A stretch of DNA of 64,000 bases, from the NCBI RefSeq assembly GCF_001700435.1, contig NZ_LYPC01000028.1, positions 258,288 through 322,287 of the forward strand, read 5' to 3'. This document shows, piece by piece, positions 1 to 7,548 of this stretch. Positions within the stretch are counted from its first letter, which is position 1; each line of letters opens with the position of its first letter. Made by a program: the position numbers and the translations under genes. The stretch comes from Paenibacillus pectinilyticus. GTDB lineage: Bacteria; Bacillota; Bacilli; Paenibacillales; NBRC-103111. The notes beneath the pieces were generated by a model. That model was given only the letters and a program-made list of their open reading frames with translations, searched no databases and was not told where the DNA came from.

Positions 1-1129
1 TAATCAAGTCCGTACCTTCATCTGACATCATATAATCGAATAGTGCCAATAGACGTTCTTGTTTTTTCTTGTCTATCTTGGAGTTAATCACGATTTTATC
101 GACAGAGGATGATGTTTTGGTCCCTTGAAGTCCTGTTGGCCCTTTTGGCGCAGGTAATTGGACAAGTTCAGCTTTCGGATCAACCTTCTTGATGGTATCC
201 ATAGATGTTGTGTAAAATTCGAAGGGATTGACCCACGAAATACCTGTTTTGCCGGCTTCAAGCTTGCTCCAAGGATCGCGCGCTTTGTTCGTCATGAAAT
301 CCTTATCCAACACGCCTTCACTATAGGCTTTTTGCAGGAACGTTAAGAAATCTTTCAGCTCTTTGCCTTGCACTTGATAAGGTACAAGCTTACCGTCAAT
401 TTCTTTCCAGTTATTTGCCAAACCAAATGCGCCCATGAGATGTTCCAGGTTTAAAATAGAGCCGTCCGTTTGCATCACGAAGGAAATGCCGACCGTATCA
501 TTTTGACCGTTGCCGTCGGGATCTTTCGTTGCAAACGCTTTCGCTACCTCGTAATATTCATCAACGGTTGTTGGCATTTTCAGCCCTAACTTGTCCAGCC
601 AGTCTTTACGAATCATCATTGGATCACGAGCTTCAACGGAATAATACGGAAGTCCATACGCTTTTCCTTTGGGATTCAAAATATTAAAGCCATCTTCCCC
701 CAAATATTTGGTCAAGTTGGAATACTTGCTTAACTCCGGTTTAACATCCATGAAAATTCCCGCATCACGCCATTTCTGGAATTCAGGCGGGTTAATAAAG
801 TAAGCGTCGGGGAAACTGTTCGATGCCGCCATCACATTTAATTTTTCTTTGTAGTTATCGTTCGGCACCCATTGGATCTTCAGGTCGATGTTCAATTTTT
901 CATTGAGTTTTTGAATCACCGCATGGTCATCCGGCCAGCCGCCCCCGGCCCAACTGATCGTCATTAGATCCAGTTTCAACTTTTCTTTTGGCGCTGTACT
1001 CGCTTCAGAAGGCGAGCTCTTTTCGCTTGGGCTAACTGAAGGTGCCGCTTCCTTCGCTGTGCAACCGCTGAACACCAGCATGGCCGCTGTCAATGCCAAC
1101 ATGCTGATCGTTTTCTTTTGACTCATCAT
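1..1129 (-). CDS. Extracellular solute-binding lipoprotein, C-terminus cut by window edge
   Basis: Reading from position 1129, the protein starts MMSQKKTISM, followed by a hydrophobic stretch ending in LVFSGC, a typical lipobox. It is therefore predicted to be a lipoprotein anchored outside the membrane. After a Ser/Pro/Lys-rich linker, the mature part contains SWAGGGWPDD, and the overall composition fits ABC family 1 oligosaccharide-binding proteins of the LplA type common in Paenibacillus. The ribosome site AGGGGAG lies about seven bases upstream of the first ATG; a second ATG follows directly at 1126. The gene runs off the left edge, so its C-terminus and any permease genes beyond cannot be seen. 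It lies 84 bases after the YesM-type kinase on the same strand, which suggests that the pair senses the sugar this protein binds. The substrate is unknown. Confidence 0.85.
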   Translation of the reverse strand, partial: MMSQKKTISMLALTAAMLVFSGCTAKEAAPSVSPSEKSSPSEASTAPKEKLKLDLMTISWAGGGWPDDHAVIQKLNEKLNIDLKIQWVPNDNYKEKLNVMAASNSFPDAYFINPPEFQKWRDAGIFMDVKPELSKYSNLTKYLGEDGFNILNPKGKAYGLPYYSVEARDPMMIRKDWLDKLGLKMPTTVDEYYEVAKAFATKDPDGNGQNDTVGISFVMQTDGSILNLEHLMGAFGLANNWKEIDGKLVPYQVQGKELKDFLTFLQKAYSEGVLDKDFMTNKARDPWSKLEAGKTGISWVNPFEFYTTSMDTIKKVDPKAELVQLPAPKGPTGLQGTKTSSSVDKIVINSKIDKKKQERLLALFDYMMSDEGTDLI

Positions 1130-1213
1130 CTGATCGCTCCCCTGTTTATTGGTGTATTAACGATCTCAGTATACGATATGAGAATTAGCGGAATCTTTAC
1201 ACAAATTTACGAT

Positions 1214-3001
1214 TTATGAACCTGTTCGTTGAAAAGGTACTCTTACCCATACAATGGTACCCCGTTCTGGGAAAGAATGGACTTTAATCCCGTACGATTC
1301 ACCGTAATGCAAGACGAGCCGAGCATGCACATTGGCCAGACCAAGCGATCCATGGGGGATCGTTTCTTGCGCTGCATTTTGGGAAAGATCCATCAATTTG
1401 CCGTTAAGCTCCTTCACTTTCGGATCGGACATGCCTGACCCATTATCCGCAATTTCGATCACTAGGTCCTTGTTCTCCACATACGCGCTGACTGCAATCA
1501 TCCCACGCCCGCCTTTCGGCTCAATCGCATACTTGACCGCATTCTCGACAATCGGCTGCAAGACGAGTCTGATCATTTCACAGTCATAATATTTTTCATG
1601 TACGTAGATACGGCTTTGAAAATGTTTAGGAAAACGAACATGAATGATCGCCAAATAATCGGCGAGATTCGCCAACTCTTCTTTGACCGTCGAATTCAGC
1701 GTTTCTGCCTTGGTTGTGTATCGATACACATTGGCCAAATGTACGGCCATAGCTTCGACCTGCGGCACACCCTCCAAATACGCAATGCTTTTGATAATAT
1801 CCAATGAGTTATATAGGAAATGAGGGTTTATTTGATTTTGCAGCGCTTTGATCAGCGCCTCCTTCTGACTTAAGCGCAAATTCATCTCTTGCAGACGAAG
1901 TGTATTCAACTGCTCCACCATCGAGTTGAAGCTGTAATTCAACTGACGGAACTCCGGCAATCCGCTTTTAGTCTGTGAGCGTCCCTCCCAGTTTCCAAGC
2001 GCGACTTGCTGCATGACATGTTTCAAGTGAAGCACGGGGCGTATAAAAAGCCCGGTTAAGATCGGAACAAGAATACCTATGATGCCTATGAGAGCGATGA
2101 CGATGACCAAGATTTGCTTCTGAGCAGCTTGAAGTCCACCACTCATTTGATCATAAGGTACGCGGAGAACAACGTCCCAGCCCGTTGATACAGACTGCTT
2201 TACAGAAATGAGAGACTTCACCCCTTGGACCTGCGCAACCTCAGCCTGGCCACGCTTGGGCAGTGTCACGCCTGCCAAATCGGTTTGAGACACGTCAACA
2301 CCCTGAAACTTTTTCACTGGATGGAACACCACATGATCATTGGCAATTAACATCACTTCTCCGGCTTGCCCGACGGCCTGTACATTGAAGAACGGCGCAA
2401 TCGCTGAGAGCGTTAAATCAATCACAAGTTTGCCTTGGAGCTCCACATTCTCGATACTATAAATAGGTACGATCAAAGAAATTACCGGGATACCGGTTTG
2501 CTGAGGATAATTCGTGATATGTGTTGGCAGTATGGTAACCTTCTCTGCCGGGGGTATGAGGAACCAAGGCTCATGACTGTATGGCTCCAGTGTCGGCTGG
2601 AAGCCTGCACCCATAGGGACAATCCGCCCATCGTTCGATAAGAGAAACATGCCAATAATTTCCGGATGGTTGAAGGCTACATATCGCTGCATGAGCAAAC
2701 TAATATTGTCATCCTCCGTCGCCGATGATTGCCCTTTCGCGCTTAACCATGTCTGAAGGTTATCCTGACGAATCAACGAATTCGTGGACTGTAAAATATG
2801 GCTAAAATACAAATCCATCTGGCTGTTCACACTGGCTGCAACTTCATTGGATAAACCAAAAAAGTTCTTTTTGATTTCCTCGCCATACGTATGATTCGTC
2901 ACAACCGTTAACAACAGAATAGAGAGTAACGCTACAGCCAGAAATGTTGCGGTCATCCATGTTTTCATGGAAATCATGTTCATTCGGAGAGCTATCTTCA
3001 T
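1214..3001 (-). CDS. YesM-type sensor histidine kinase
   Basis: 595-residue membrane sensor kinase. An N-terminal membrane segment (about residues 13-34) is followed by a roughly 270-residue extracellular Cache-like region, a second membrane segment (ILVIVIALIGIIGILVPI), a HAMP linker, a His_kinase domain with the phospho-acceptor motif NQINPHFLYNSL, and a C-terminal ATPase with N-box ENAVKYA and G-box DNGSGMS. This is the YesM/LytS class, whose partner is usually an AraC-type regulator, and that partner ends only one base upstream of this start. The open frame extends further upstream inside the regulator gene, but the ATG at 3001, directly after the regulator's TAG, fits translational coupling and puts the membrane helix at the N-terminus. 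The likely role is control of a carbohydrate uptake system such as the adjacent binding protein. Confidence 0.92.
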   Translation of the reverse strand: MKIALRMNMISMKTWMTATFLAVALLSILLLTVVTNHTYGEEIKKNFFGLSNEVAASVNSQMDLYFSHILQSTNSLIRQDNLQTWLSAKGQSSATEDDNISLLMQRYVAFNHPEIIGMFLLSNDGRIVPMGAGFQPTLEPYSHEPWFLIPPAEKVTILPTHITNYPQQTGIPVISLIVPIYSIENVELQGKLVIDLTLSAIAPFFNVQAVGQAGEVMLIANDHVVFHPVKKFQGVDVSQTDLAGVTLPKRGQAEVAQVQGVKSLISVKQSVSTGWDVVLRVPYDQMSGGLQAAQKQILVIVIALIGIIGILVPILTGLFIRPVLHLKHVMQQVALGNWEGRSQTKSGLPEFRQLNYSFNSMVEQLNTLRLQEMNLRLSQKEALIKALQNQINPHFLYNSLDIIKSIAYLEGVPQVEAMAVHLANVYRYTTKAETLNSTVKEELANLADYLAIIHVRFPKHFQSRIYVHEKYYDCEMIRLVLQPIVENAVKYAIEPKGGRGMIAVSAYVENKDLVIEIADNGSGMSDPKVKELNGKLMDLSQNAAQETIPHGSLGLANVHARLVLHYGESYGIKVHSFPERGTIVWVRVPFQRTGS

Positions 3002-3002
3002 G

Positions 3003-4037
3003 CTACAAACCCAGCTCTTTCCGAAATTCAAGAGGCGTCTGCCCCGTAAATGTCTTGAATACACGATTGAAATAATGAATGGATGCAAATCCGGTCTGGT
3101 CGGCAACTTGATACACCTTCAGTAGAGGATTGAGCAGCAGTTCTTTGGACTTTTCCACCCGATACCGATTCAAATAGGTAATAAACGGTTCGCCTGTATG
3201 CTGCTTAAATAACGTGCTTGCATAAGCCACGCTAATCTCTGCCTGCTCAGCAGCCAACTGTAGCGAAATTTCATCCATATATCGCTCATGAATACATTGC
3301 TTCATCAAATGGACTAAATAGGGCATCCTATGCTCCGCAGATTGTTCACGCATTCGAAACCAAGCCTCTACATAGGAGGCAAAATGGCGCTGTATCCCCG
3401 TCTCATCCTCAGATTCGAGGATGTGCAACTGAGATTGCGTATCTTTCTTATCTTGGCTCAGCGAACCTGCTTCAACTAAGCGTCGAAGCTGCCCATCAAA
3501 TAAGCGCAGCAGCCCCCTTCTAACCGCGGGTTTCTTCCCTTTAAATCCAAGCACAGACCTAATCAGTGACTGCAGCTCTCTGAAATGGCGTTGCGGTTCA
3601 CCTTCGTGCAAACCTTGCAGAAAGGCTTCGAACTCGCCTAATGGCTTGTGAAGCTCTTTCATATTCGCCATCCGGTCCAAGCTTCGCTCAAGTGCTTCCA
3701 GCAGCGCCTTTTCCTCAACCGGCTTCAGTAAATACTCGGAAACTTGATACCGAATGGCTTGTTGGGCGTACGCAAATTCATCGTATCCACTCACCACAAT
3801 AGGAACGATCGGCACATAGGCATCGTGCAGCCTCTTTATAAGCGATAATCCGTCCAGCTTCGGCATCTGAATGTCAGTAATAAGCACCATAGGCCATATT
3901 TCACATATCTTCGTATACGCATCCTCGCCATCCTCCGCTTCGCCTGCAACGAAGAAGGGCAGATCGCTTCGTTCAATCATTTCAATTAGTGCATTACGAA
4001 TCCAAACCTCATCTTCCACAATCATAACCGGATACAT
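3003..4037 (-). CDS. YesN-type response regulator, AraC family
   Basis: 344-residue regulator. The N-terminal receiver (about residues 1-120) has the acidic pair in IVEDE, the phospho-acceptor Asp in ITDIQMPKLDG, the Ser of PIVVSGYDE and the Lys of EYLLKPVEE. The middle region has no recognised fold. The last 100 residues are an AraC double helix-turn-helix, with YRVEKSKELL and the second helix GFASIHYFNRVFKTFTGQTP. Phosphorylation by the kinase encoded next is expected to trigger DNA binding. The start is well supported by AAAGGAGG eight bases upstream. It is the first gene of a regulator-kinase-binding-protein set on the minus strand. Confidence 0.92.
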   Translation of the reverse strand: MYPVMIVEDEVWIRNALIEMIERSDLPFFVAGEAEDGEDAYTKICEIWPMVLITDIQMPKLDGLSLIKRLHDAYVPIVPIVVSGYDEFAYAQQAIRYQVSEYLLKPVEEKALLEALERSLDRMANMKELHKPLGEFEAFLQGLHEGEPQRHFRELQSLIRSVLGFKGKKPAVRRGLLRLFDGQLRRLVEAGSLSQDKKDTQSQLHILESEDETGIQRHFASYVEAWFRMREQSAEHRMPYLVHLMKQCIHERYMDEISLQLAAEQAEISVAYASTLFKQHTGEPFITYLNRYRVEKSKELLLNPLLKVYQVADQTGFASIHYFNRVFKTFTGQTPLEFRKELGL

Positions 4038-4175
4038 CGTTTTCCTCCTTTGGATCTATGATCTATTCGATTTCTTAAACACTAACCCAAGCCCTATTTT
4101 TCGTCAATAAGCCCCTCTGGACAACGACATTAAGATTGACAGCGATTTCTTTCGGTGGTATCTTCAGAGGAATAC

Positions 4176-4210
4176 ACAAGGCATTCCGCTTTTAGAGTGG
4201 AATGTCTTGT
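4176..4210. other. Stem-loop between regulator and cse60-like gene
   Basis: ACAAGGCATTCC (4176-4187) pairs with GGAATGTCTTGT (4199-4210) around an 11-base loop, with one G-T wobble. No strong T-run follows on either strand, so it is more likely a leader structure or operator for the following plus-strand genes than a terminator. The rest of 4041-4260 shows no gene. Confidence 0.4.
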
Positions 4211-4260
4211 TGTATTTTCACACCTTTTTAACCATTACAACAGAAAGGAGTGTTCAGAAA

Positions 4261-4446
4261 ATGATTCAAGTGAAAGAATTTTTGGATACAGACTCCTCCT
4301 ACGCAGAGTCCAAAGCTAACCAATTTCTAGCTGAGTTAACAGACGATCAGGTTGTTAATGTCTGCTATGGCTCCATCTTGAAGCCAGGTAAGCTCGATAC
4401 AGGATTACAACGAACTTCCATCCTGATTGTTTATAAAACAAAATAG
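4261..4446 (+). CDS. cse60: Cse60-like sporulation protein
   Basis: 61-residue acidic protein beginning MIQVKEFLDT, with a core (ANQFLAELTDDQVVNVCYG) and a C-terminal beta strand (SILIVYKTK). Length and pattern fit the small Cse60 family; in B. subtilis this gene is transcribed by sigma-E in the mother cell, and its molecular role is not known. The open frame begins upstream at 4207, but AAAGGAGTG ten bases before the ATG at 4261 and the family's usual N-terminus favour this start. It heads a short plus-strand run with a predicted 32-residue membrane peptide. Identification is by resemblance only. Confidence 0.7.
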   Translation: MIQVKEFLDTDSSYAESKANQFLAELTDDQVVNVCYGSILKPGKLDTGLQRTSILIVYKTK

Positions 4447-4500
4447 GATGCGCATCGGTGATTTCCTGCATTAATATCAACTAGTCATGAGGTGCTGAAT

Positions 4501-4599
4501 ATGAAATCAAGAGTTGAAACTTTCTTTAAGTTGATCTCTTGGATCTCAACGCTGTGTCTTGCAGGATTACTTGTCTATTTAATCTTACACAATTTATGA
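4501..4599 (+). CDS. 32-residue single-span membrane peptide
   Basis: A short reading frame starts MKSRVETFFK and continues into a hydrophobic segment rich in Leu, Ile and Ser ending LIYLILHNL-like (STLCLAGLLVYLILHNL). This gives one membrane helix with a positively charged N-terminus. GAGGTG sits six bases before the ATG. It lies 54 bases after the cse60-like gene on the same strand and could be co-transcribed in sporulating cells. No family is recognised, and the evidence rests on the ribosome site and the helix. Confidence 0.5.
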   Translation: MKSRVETFFKLISWISTLCLAGLLVYLILHNL

Positions 4600-4651
4600 T
4601 TTACCTATTTTCGCAGGCAAAAAAGTGGTTTTCACGGGGAGGTATTATACA

Positions 4652-4711
4652 ATGATCATGCATTGGCATTTTCGTTTAATCATTTCGGGTGGAATCTACG
4701 ATGAACCATAG
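4652..4711 (+). CDS. Possible 19-residue peptide
   Basis: ATG at 4652 follows GGGGAGG by nine bases and opens a 19-codon frame (MIMHWHFRLIISGGIYDEP). Nothing else supports coding, and the frame may be fortuitous or the remnant of a longer gene. It lies between the small membrane peptide and a bidirectional terminator. Confidence 0.25.
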   Translation: MIMHWHFRLIISGGIYDEP

Positions 4712-4754
4712 TTTACGGAAGATCTTGCATCGGTTTGTAGCAATGCGTTAACGA

Positions 4755-4800
4755 AAAGAGGATGTCCCAAAACCATGTATATGGCGGGGCATCCTCTTTT
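4755..4800. terminator. Bidirectional Rho-independent terminator
   Basis: AAAGAGGATG (4755-4764) pairs with CATCCTCTTT (4790-4799). There is a run of A on one side and T on the other, so it can stop the plus-strand small genes and the minus-strand glycosyltransferase that converge here. Confidence 0.85.
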
Positions 4801-4805
4801 TATAT

Positions 4806-5540
4806 TCAAGCCTCCCTCTGCTCAGGAGCTTTCCTATTCAGCATAATTTGGTAACGGATCACCCTTTTCCGCAGCCATCCGACGACAATCGCATCCATGA
4901 GTCCGACAAATGCGCGGTTCAGCACGCCGTACTTGGATACGCCAAATTTCCTCTCATTATGCGATACCGCGACCTCAATGACTTGAAAACCATTCATTCT
5001 CGCAAGGGTCGGCAGAAAACGATGCATCCCTTCGTACAAGTAATAGCTATCCACTACTTCGCGTTTCAGCAGCTTCATCGGACATCCCGTGTCTTGTATA
5101 TTATCGCCTGTTAACCAATTTCTGACCGCGTTCCCCACACGTGAAGACATTTTCTTAACGATCGTGTCCTGCCGGTGAACACGTCTGCCATTCACAAAAT
5201 CCATTTGAGGTATATACGGCATGAGTTTAAAAATATCCCGAGGATCGGTCTGTAAATCCGCATCGATTAACGCAACTAATTCCCCGGATGACTGCTTCAT
5301 CCCAGCATATATCGCTGCGGTCTGCCCGCAATTTCGCTCAAAATGAATAACTTTAACCCGTGGATCCGCACTCGCTAACTTATTCAAAATACTGGCGCTT
5401 CGATCCTTACTCCCGTCATTAACAAGCACTATTTCGTAGCTTTCTATCCTATCTTTCACAGCATGTGTAATCGCCTTATGGAGCGCCTCTATGCTTTCTT
5501 CCTCATTATAAATCGGTGCTACAATTGATAGCTTCATCAT
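4806..5540 (-). CDS. GT2 glycosyltransferase, polyprenyl-phosphate sugar synthase type
   Basis: 244-residue GT-A glycosyltransferase. The N-terminus (LSIVAPIYNEEESI) is the nucleotide-sugar binding strand; LVNDGSKD and the DADLQTDP DxD motif follow, then the GCPMKLLKREV segment seen in DPM1/GtrB-like enzymes that transfer a sugar to polyprenyl phosphate. The usual two C-terminal membrane helices of GtrB are absent, so it is a short soluble or peripheral form. GAGGTG six bases upstream supports the ATG at 5540; a GTG three codons earlier is also in frame. The start overlaps the end of a broken epimerase frame, so the two were probably once coupled in a lipid or wall sugar pathway. Confidence 0.85.
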   Translation of the reverse strand: MMKLSIVAPIYNEEESIEALHKAITHAVKDRIESYEIVLVNDGSKDRSASILNKLASADPRVKVIHFERNCGQTAAIYAGMKQSSGELVALIDADLQTDPRDIFKLMPYIPQMDFVNGRRVHRQDTIVKKMSSRVGNAVRNWLTGDNIQDTGCPMKLLKREVVDSYYLYEGMHRFLPTLARMNGFQVIEVAVSHNERKFGVSKYGVLNRAFVGLMDAIVVGWLRKRVIRYQIMLNRKAPEQREA

Positions 5541-5784
5541 GTCCTTCACCTCTGTGCCAATTCATAAATTTCTTGATGCCTTCTTCGAATGGGGTTCGCG
5601 GCATATAGCCCAACAACCTGTGAGCTTTGGAAACGTCCGCGTACGTCTGCGGCACATCTCCAGGTTGTGAGGGCTGCTTATTTAGGTGGGCTGGCAAGCC
5701 GAGCTCTTTCTCTAAAATCTGTACCATTTCGCCCCAACAGACAATCCGATTTTGAATCGTATATAAAAAACCACCCATATCCAC
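5506..5784 (-). pseudogene. Remnant of NAD-dependent nucleotide-sugar epimerase (C-terminus only)
   Basis: The frame carries about 75 residues resembling the C-terminus of UDP-sugar epimerases (MVQILEKELG, then QPGDVPQTYADVSKAHRLLGY and FEEGIKKFMNW, the region after the Rossmann domain). The Gly-rich NAD motif and the YxxxK catalytic pair, normally in the first 200 residues, are missing, and the stress-protein gene begins only 31 bases upstream. The first dozen residues do not look like the family. I read this as a gene that lost its 5' three-quarters by deletion. Its 3' end overlaps the glycosyltransferase start by 35 bases. A genuine small protein cannot be excluded. Confidence 0.7.
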
Positions 5785-5815
5785 AGATACAGGCGATTTT
5801 CTAATCGTTCATCTT

Positions 5816-6241
5816 TTATTTTATGACCATAACAGGGCAGTGCGCATGTTGGATCACTTTGTGGCTTACGCTGCCAAGCAGGGGCTCTGACATCAGCCCA
5901 GCGCCTCGGCATCCCATCACGATAAGATCATGTTGATCAAAATCTGCAAGATGACTAATCACATTAGCTGGATCTCCAGACTTCACCTCTGTTTTGAACG
6001 GTATTTGCGTAGCTTTCATTCTTTCAATTGCAGGTTGTAAAATGTCGCGTCCTTCTTCTTCCAAACTTTCGTACAGATGGATATCAACAATAGGTGGTTC
6101 ATTCAAAGTTAGCGTCGGATTAACATGAAGCACAGTTAGTTTAACGTCAGAGGATACACTTTCTGCAAGTGTAATCGCATAATCCAAGGCACGATACGCT
6201 TGCTCAGACCCATCAACCGGAACGAGAATATGTGTGAACAT
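5816..6241 (-). CDS. Universal stress protein, UspA family
   Basis: 141-residue single-domain Usp protein. It starts MFTHILVPVDGSEQAYRAL, the usual first strand and helix, and ends with the ATP-binding signature GCRGAGLMSEPLLGSVSHKV followed by HCPVMVIK, close to the GxxG(9)GS/T consensus of ATP-binding members. TAAGGAGGAATTTCT before the ATG is a strong ribosome site. The gene lies downstream of a MerR-type regulator on the same strand but has its own promoter with a palindromic element in the spacer, so MerR control is likely. The family acts in stress survival; the specific signal is unknown. Confidence 0.92.
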   Translation of the reverse strand: MFTHILVPVDGSEQAYRALDYAITLAESVSSDVKLTVLHVNPTLTLNEPPIVDIHLYESLEEEGRDILQPAIERMKATQIPFKTEVKSGDPANVISHLADFDQHDLIVMGCRGAGLMSEPLLGSVSHKVIQHAHCPVMVIK

Positions 6242-6282
6242 AGAAATTCCTCCTTAGTTTCCATATGAATGCGAAGCGGAAA

Positions 6283-6314
6283 TAACATTTACGTTAACGT
6301 TATATTTCAGTCAA
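6283..6314 (-). promoter_or_regulatory. Promoter of the stress-protein gene with MerR-like operator in the spacer
   Basis: On the minus strand, TTGACT (6309-6314) is followed after 17 bases by TAAATG (6286-6291). The spacer holds the palindrome ACGTTAACGT (6291-6300), part of a 16-base site, TTTACGTTAACGTTAT, that resembles the site upstream of the MerR gene. An operator between -35 and -10 is the hallmark of MerR-family activation. No function has been tested. Confidence 0.55.
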
Positions 6315-6339
6315 AATGAACCCTATAATCACAGGTCCA

Positions 6340-6765
6340 TTATTCGGGTAGATTTTTCAATGCTTCTTGTACACGTTGGTACCGAACTTCTGTCATTTGC
6401 CGGACCTCGGCTATTTTTGCGAGTTTTTGATCGATGATTTGAAGCTGGTGCGCCACAATGGATTCAAGCTCCAAGAGTTCTTTTCTTTTCTGATCCCTAT
6501 CCTCTGTTTGCAAGTATCCTTGATGACGTTCAGCAATCTTATTGCTGGCAGACACATAATCCTGCATTTCCTGTAAAGAGAACCCCAATACTTCACGCGC
6601 ATTCGTAATTTGCTTCAGCTGGTCAATATGAGCCCGCGAATACAACCGTGTTCCGCCATCGCTGCGATCAGGAGCAAACAGCAAGCCAATCTCCTCATAA
6701 TAACGAATCGTTCGTTTCGTCAATCCGCATTCCTTTGCCACGTCATCAATTTTGTAATTTTCCAT
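6340..6765 (-). CDS. MerR family transcriptional regulator
   Basis: 141 residues. The N-terminal winged helix-turn-helix reads YKIDDVAKECGLTKRTIRYYEEIGL, with the wing at DGGTRLYSRAHIDQL. A long dimerisation coiled coil follows (about residues 75-125, KRKELLELESIVAHQLQIID). There are no clustered Cys or His residues, so it is not a metal or thiol sensor of the CueR/ZntR type. AAAGGAG lies just before the ATG. Its probable operator TTAACGTCAACGTTAA overlaps its own -35, and a close copy lies in the promoter of the next gene, the stress protein. The inferred circuit is self-repression plus control of the stress protein; the effector is unknown. Confidence 0.9.
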   Translation of the reverse strand: MENYKIDDVAKECGLTKRTIRYYEEIGLLFAPDRSDGGTRLYSRAHIDQLKQITNAREVLGFSLQEMQDYVSASNKIAERHQGYLQTEDRDQKRKELLELESIVAHQLQIIDQKLAKIAEVRQMTEVRYQRVQEALKNLPE

Positions 6766-6805
6766 TCAAATCTCCTTTCATTTCAAGTAACCATCCGATA
6801 TGGTT

Positions 6806-6840
6806 ATCTTAACTCGATATATATTTAACGTCAACGTTAA
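6806..6840 (-). promoter_or_regulatory. merR promoter with overlapping palindromic operator
   Basis: TTGACG (6829-6834) and TAAGAT (6806-6811) on the minus strand are separated by 17 bases. The -35 lies inside TTAACGTCAACGTTAA (6825-6840), two 7-base arms around a 2-base centre. The shared pattern with the stress-protein site is TTnACGTnAACGTTA. Confidence 0.55.
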
Positions 6841-6875
6841 TTATATGGATGAGAGTTTTATAAATGACTGCAAGA

Positions 6876-7052
6876 TTATCTCTTTATGGTTCGGGTTAGC
6901 CACATATAGCCTAGGAAGTACATCGGCGCCAATATAACCCATTTCCATGAAGAATCATAATTATATCTCGCAAGTAGTTTTTCTGTAATCAGACCCGCAA
7001 TGCCGACTATAATGACAGAAATGAAAGCACGCAGTATAAATTTTCTGTTTAT
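6876..7052 (-). CDS. Small membrane protein with apparent ATA start codon
   Basis: The minus-strand frame reads (start)NRKFILRAFISVIIVG...AGLITEKLLARYN...WKWVILAPMYFLGYMWLT and ends at a TAA, giving two hydrophobic stretches in about 58 residues. GAGGTG lies seven bases before an ATA codon exactly where ATG would be expected (about 7050-7052). An in-frame TAG lies 12 bases further upstream, and no ATG, GTG or TTG is available near it. Either the gene uses a rare start or an ATG to ATA change has silenced it. No family is recognised. Confidence 0.45.
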   Translation of the reverse strand: MNRKFILRAFISVIIVGIAGLITEKLLARYNYDSSWKWVILAPMYFLGYMWLTRTIKR

Positions 7053-7156
7053 ATCGATGCACCTCTAATCTTTACTATTAAAAGGACTATGTTTCCGTCA
7101 ACAGTTCGTCAACAAGGGTGTTGCACGAAGCTGATATGCTGGGGTTCTTCATCTGT

Positions 7157-7189
7157 TAAAAAAGAAAAACCCTTACTACGTAAGGGTTT
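7157..7189 (-). terminator. Terminator of the tRNA-Glu/tRNA-Leu transcript
   Basis: AAACCCTTAC (7167-7176), a 3-base loop, then GTAAGGGTTT (7180-7189): a perfect 10-bp stem. On the minus strand it is followed by a T-rich tract (7157-7166). It lies 20 bases after the tRNA-Leu 3' end. Confidence 0.85.
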
Positions 7190-7208
7190 CAAACTTGTAA
7201 AACTGGGA

Positions 7209-7290
7209 TGCGGTCGGCGGGATTTGAACCCGCACGCCTTGTGAGCGCCACCCCCTCAAGATGGTGTGTCTGCCGTTCCACCACGACCGC
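7209..7290 (-). tRNA. tRNA-Leu (GAG)
   Basis: An 82-base class II tRNA. The acceptor stem GCGGTCG pairs with CGACCGC, with discriminator A and no encoded CCA. The anticodon stem CCATC/GGTGG encloses loop TTGAGGG, giving anticodon GAG, which reads CTC and CTT. The T arm contains GGGTTCAAATCCC. It is the last gene of a Glu-Leu transcript. This tRNA is the predicted ligand of the two leuA T-boxes further along the window. Confidence 0.97.
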
Positions 7291-7305
7291 ATATGAGGTA
7301 TATAA

Positions 7306-7377
7306 TGACCCGTAGGGGACTCGAACCCCTGTTACCTCCGTGAAAGGGAGGTGTCTTAACCACTTGACCAACGGGCC
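7306..7377 (-). tRNA. tRNA-Glu (TTC)
   Basis: A 72-base cloverleaf. The acceptor GGCCCGT pairs with ACGGGTC, discriminator A, anticodon loop CTTTCAC with TTC, and T arm GGGGTTCGAGTCCCC. It is 15 bases upstream of tRNA-Leu on the same strand, behind a strong promoter. Confidence 0.97.
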
Positions 7378-7424
7378 ATAACAAAAATCATTGAACATTC
7401 CAGCCCGCTAGGACAACAAAATTT

Positions 7425-7453
7425 ATTATAAAGGATTCCGTGTCCATTGACAA
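7425..7453 (-). promoter_or_regulatory. Sigma-A promoter of tRNA-Glu/tRNA-Leu
   Basis: TTGTCA (7448-7453) and perfect TATAAT (7425-7430), 17 bases apart, on the minus strand. The -10 lies about 48 bases upstream of the tRNA-Glu 5' end. Confidence 0.75.
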
Positions 7454-7548
7454 GCCTAATTTATGGGAATATGCCCAGTCGATTCTGTCCAAGAAGGAGC
7501 CTTCCGACCGTCCAATTCAGACCTGCGGGGGCTCCCTATTCTCACAAT

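Noticed and set aside
7168-7190. Phage or ICE attachment site at the tRNA-Leu 3' end
   Set aside because: ICEBs1 uses a tRNA-Leu in the same B. subtilis cluster, but no integrase, direct repeat or element genes follow here.
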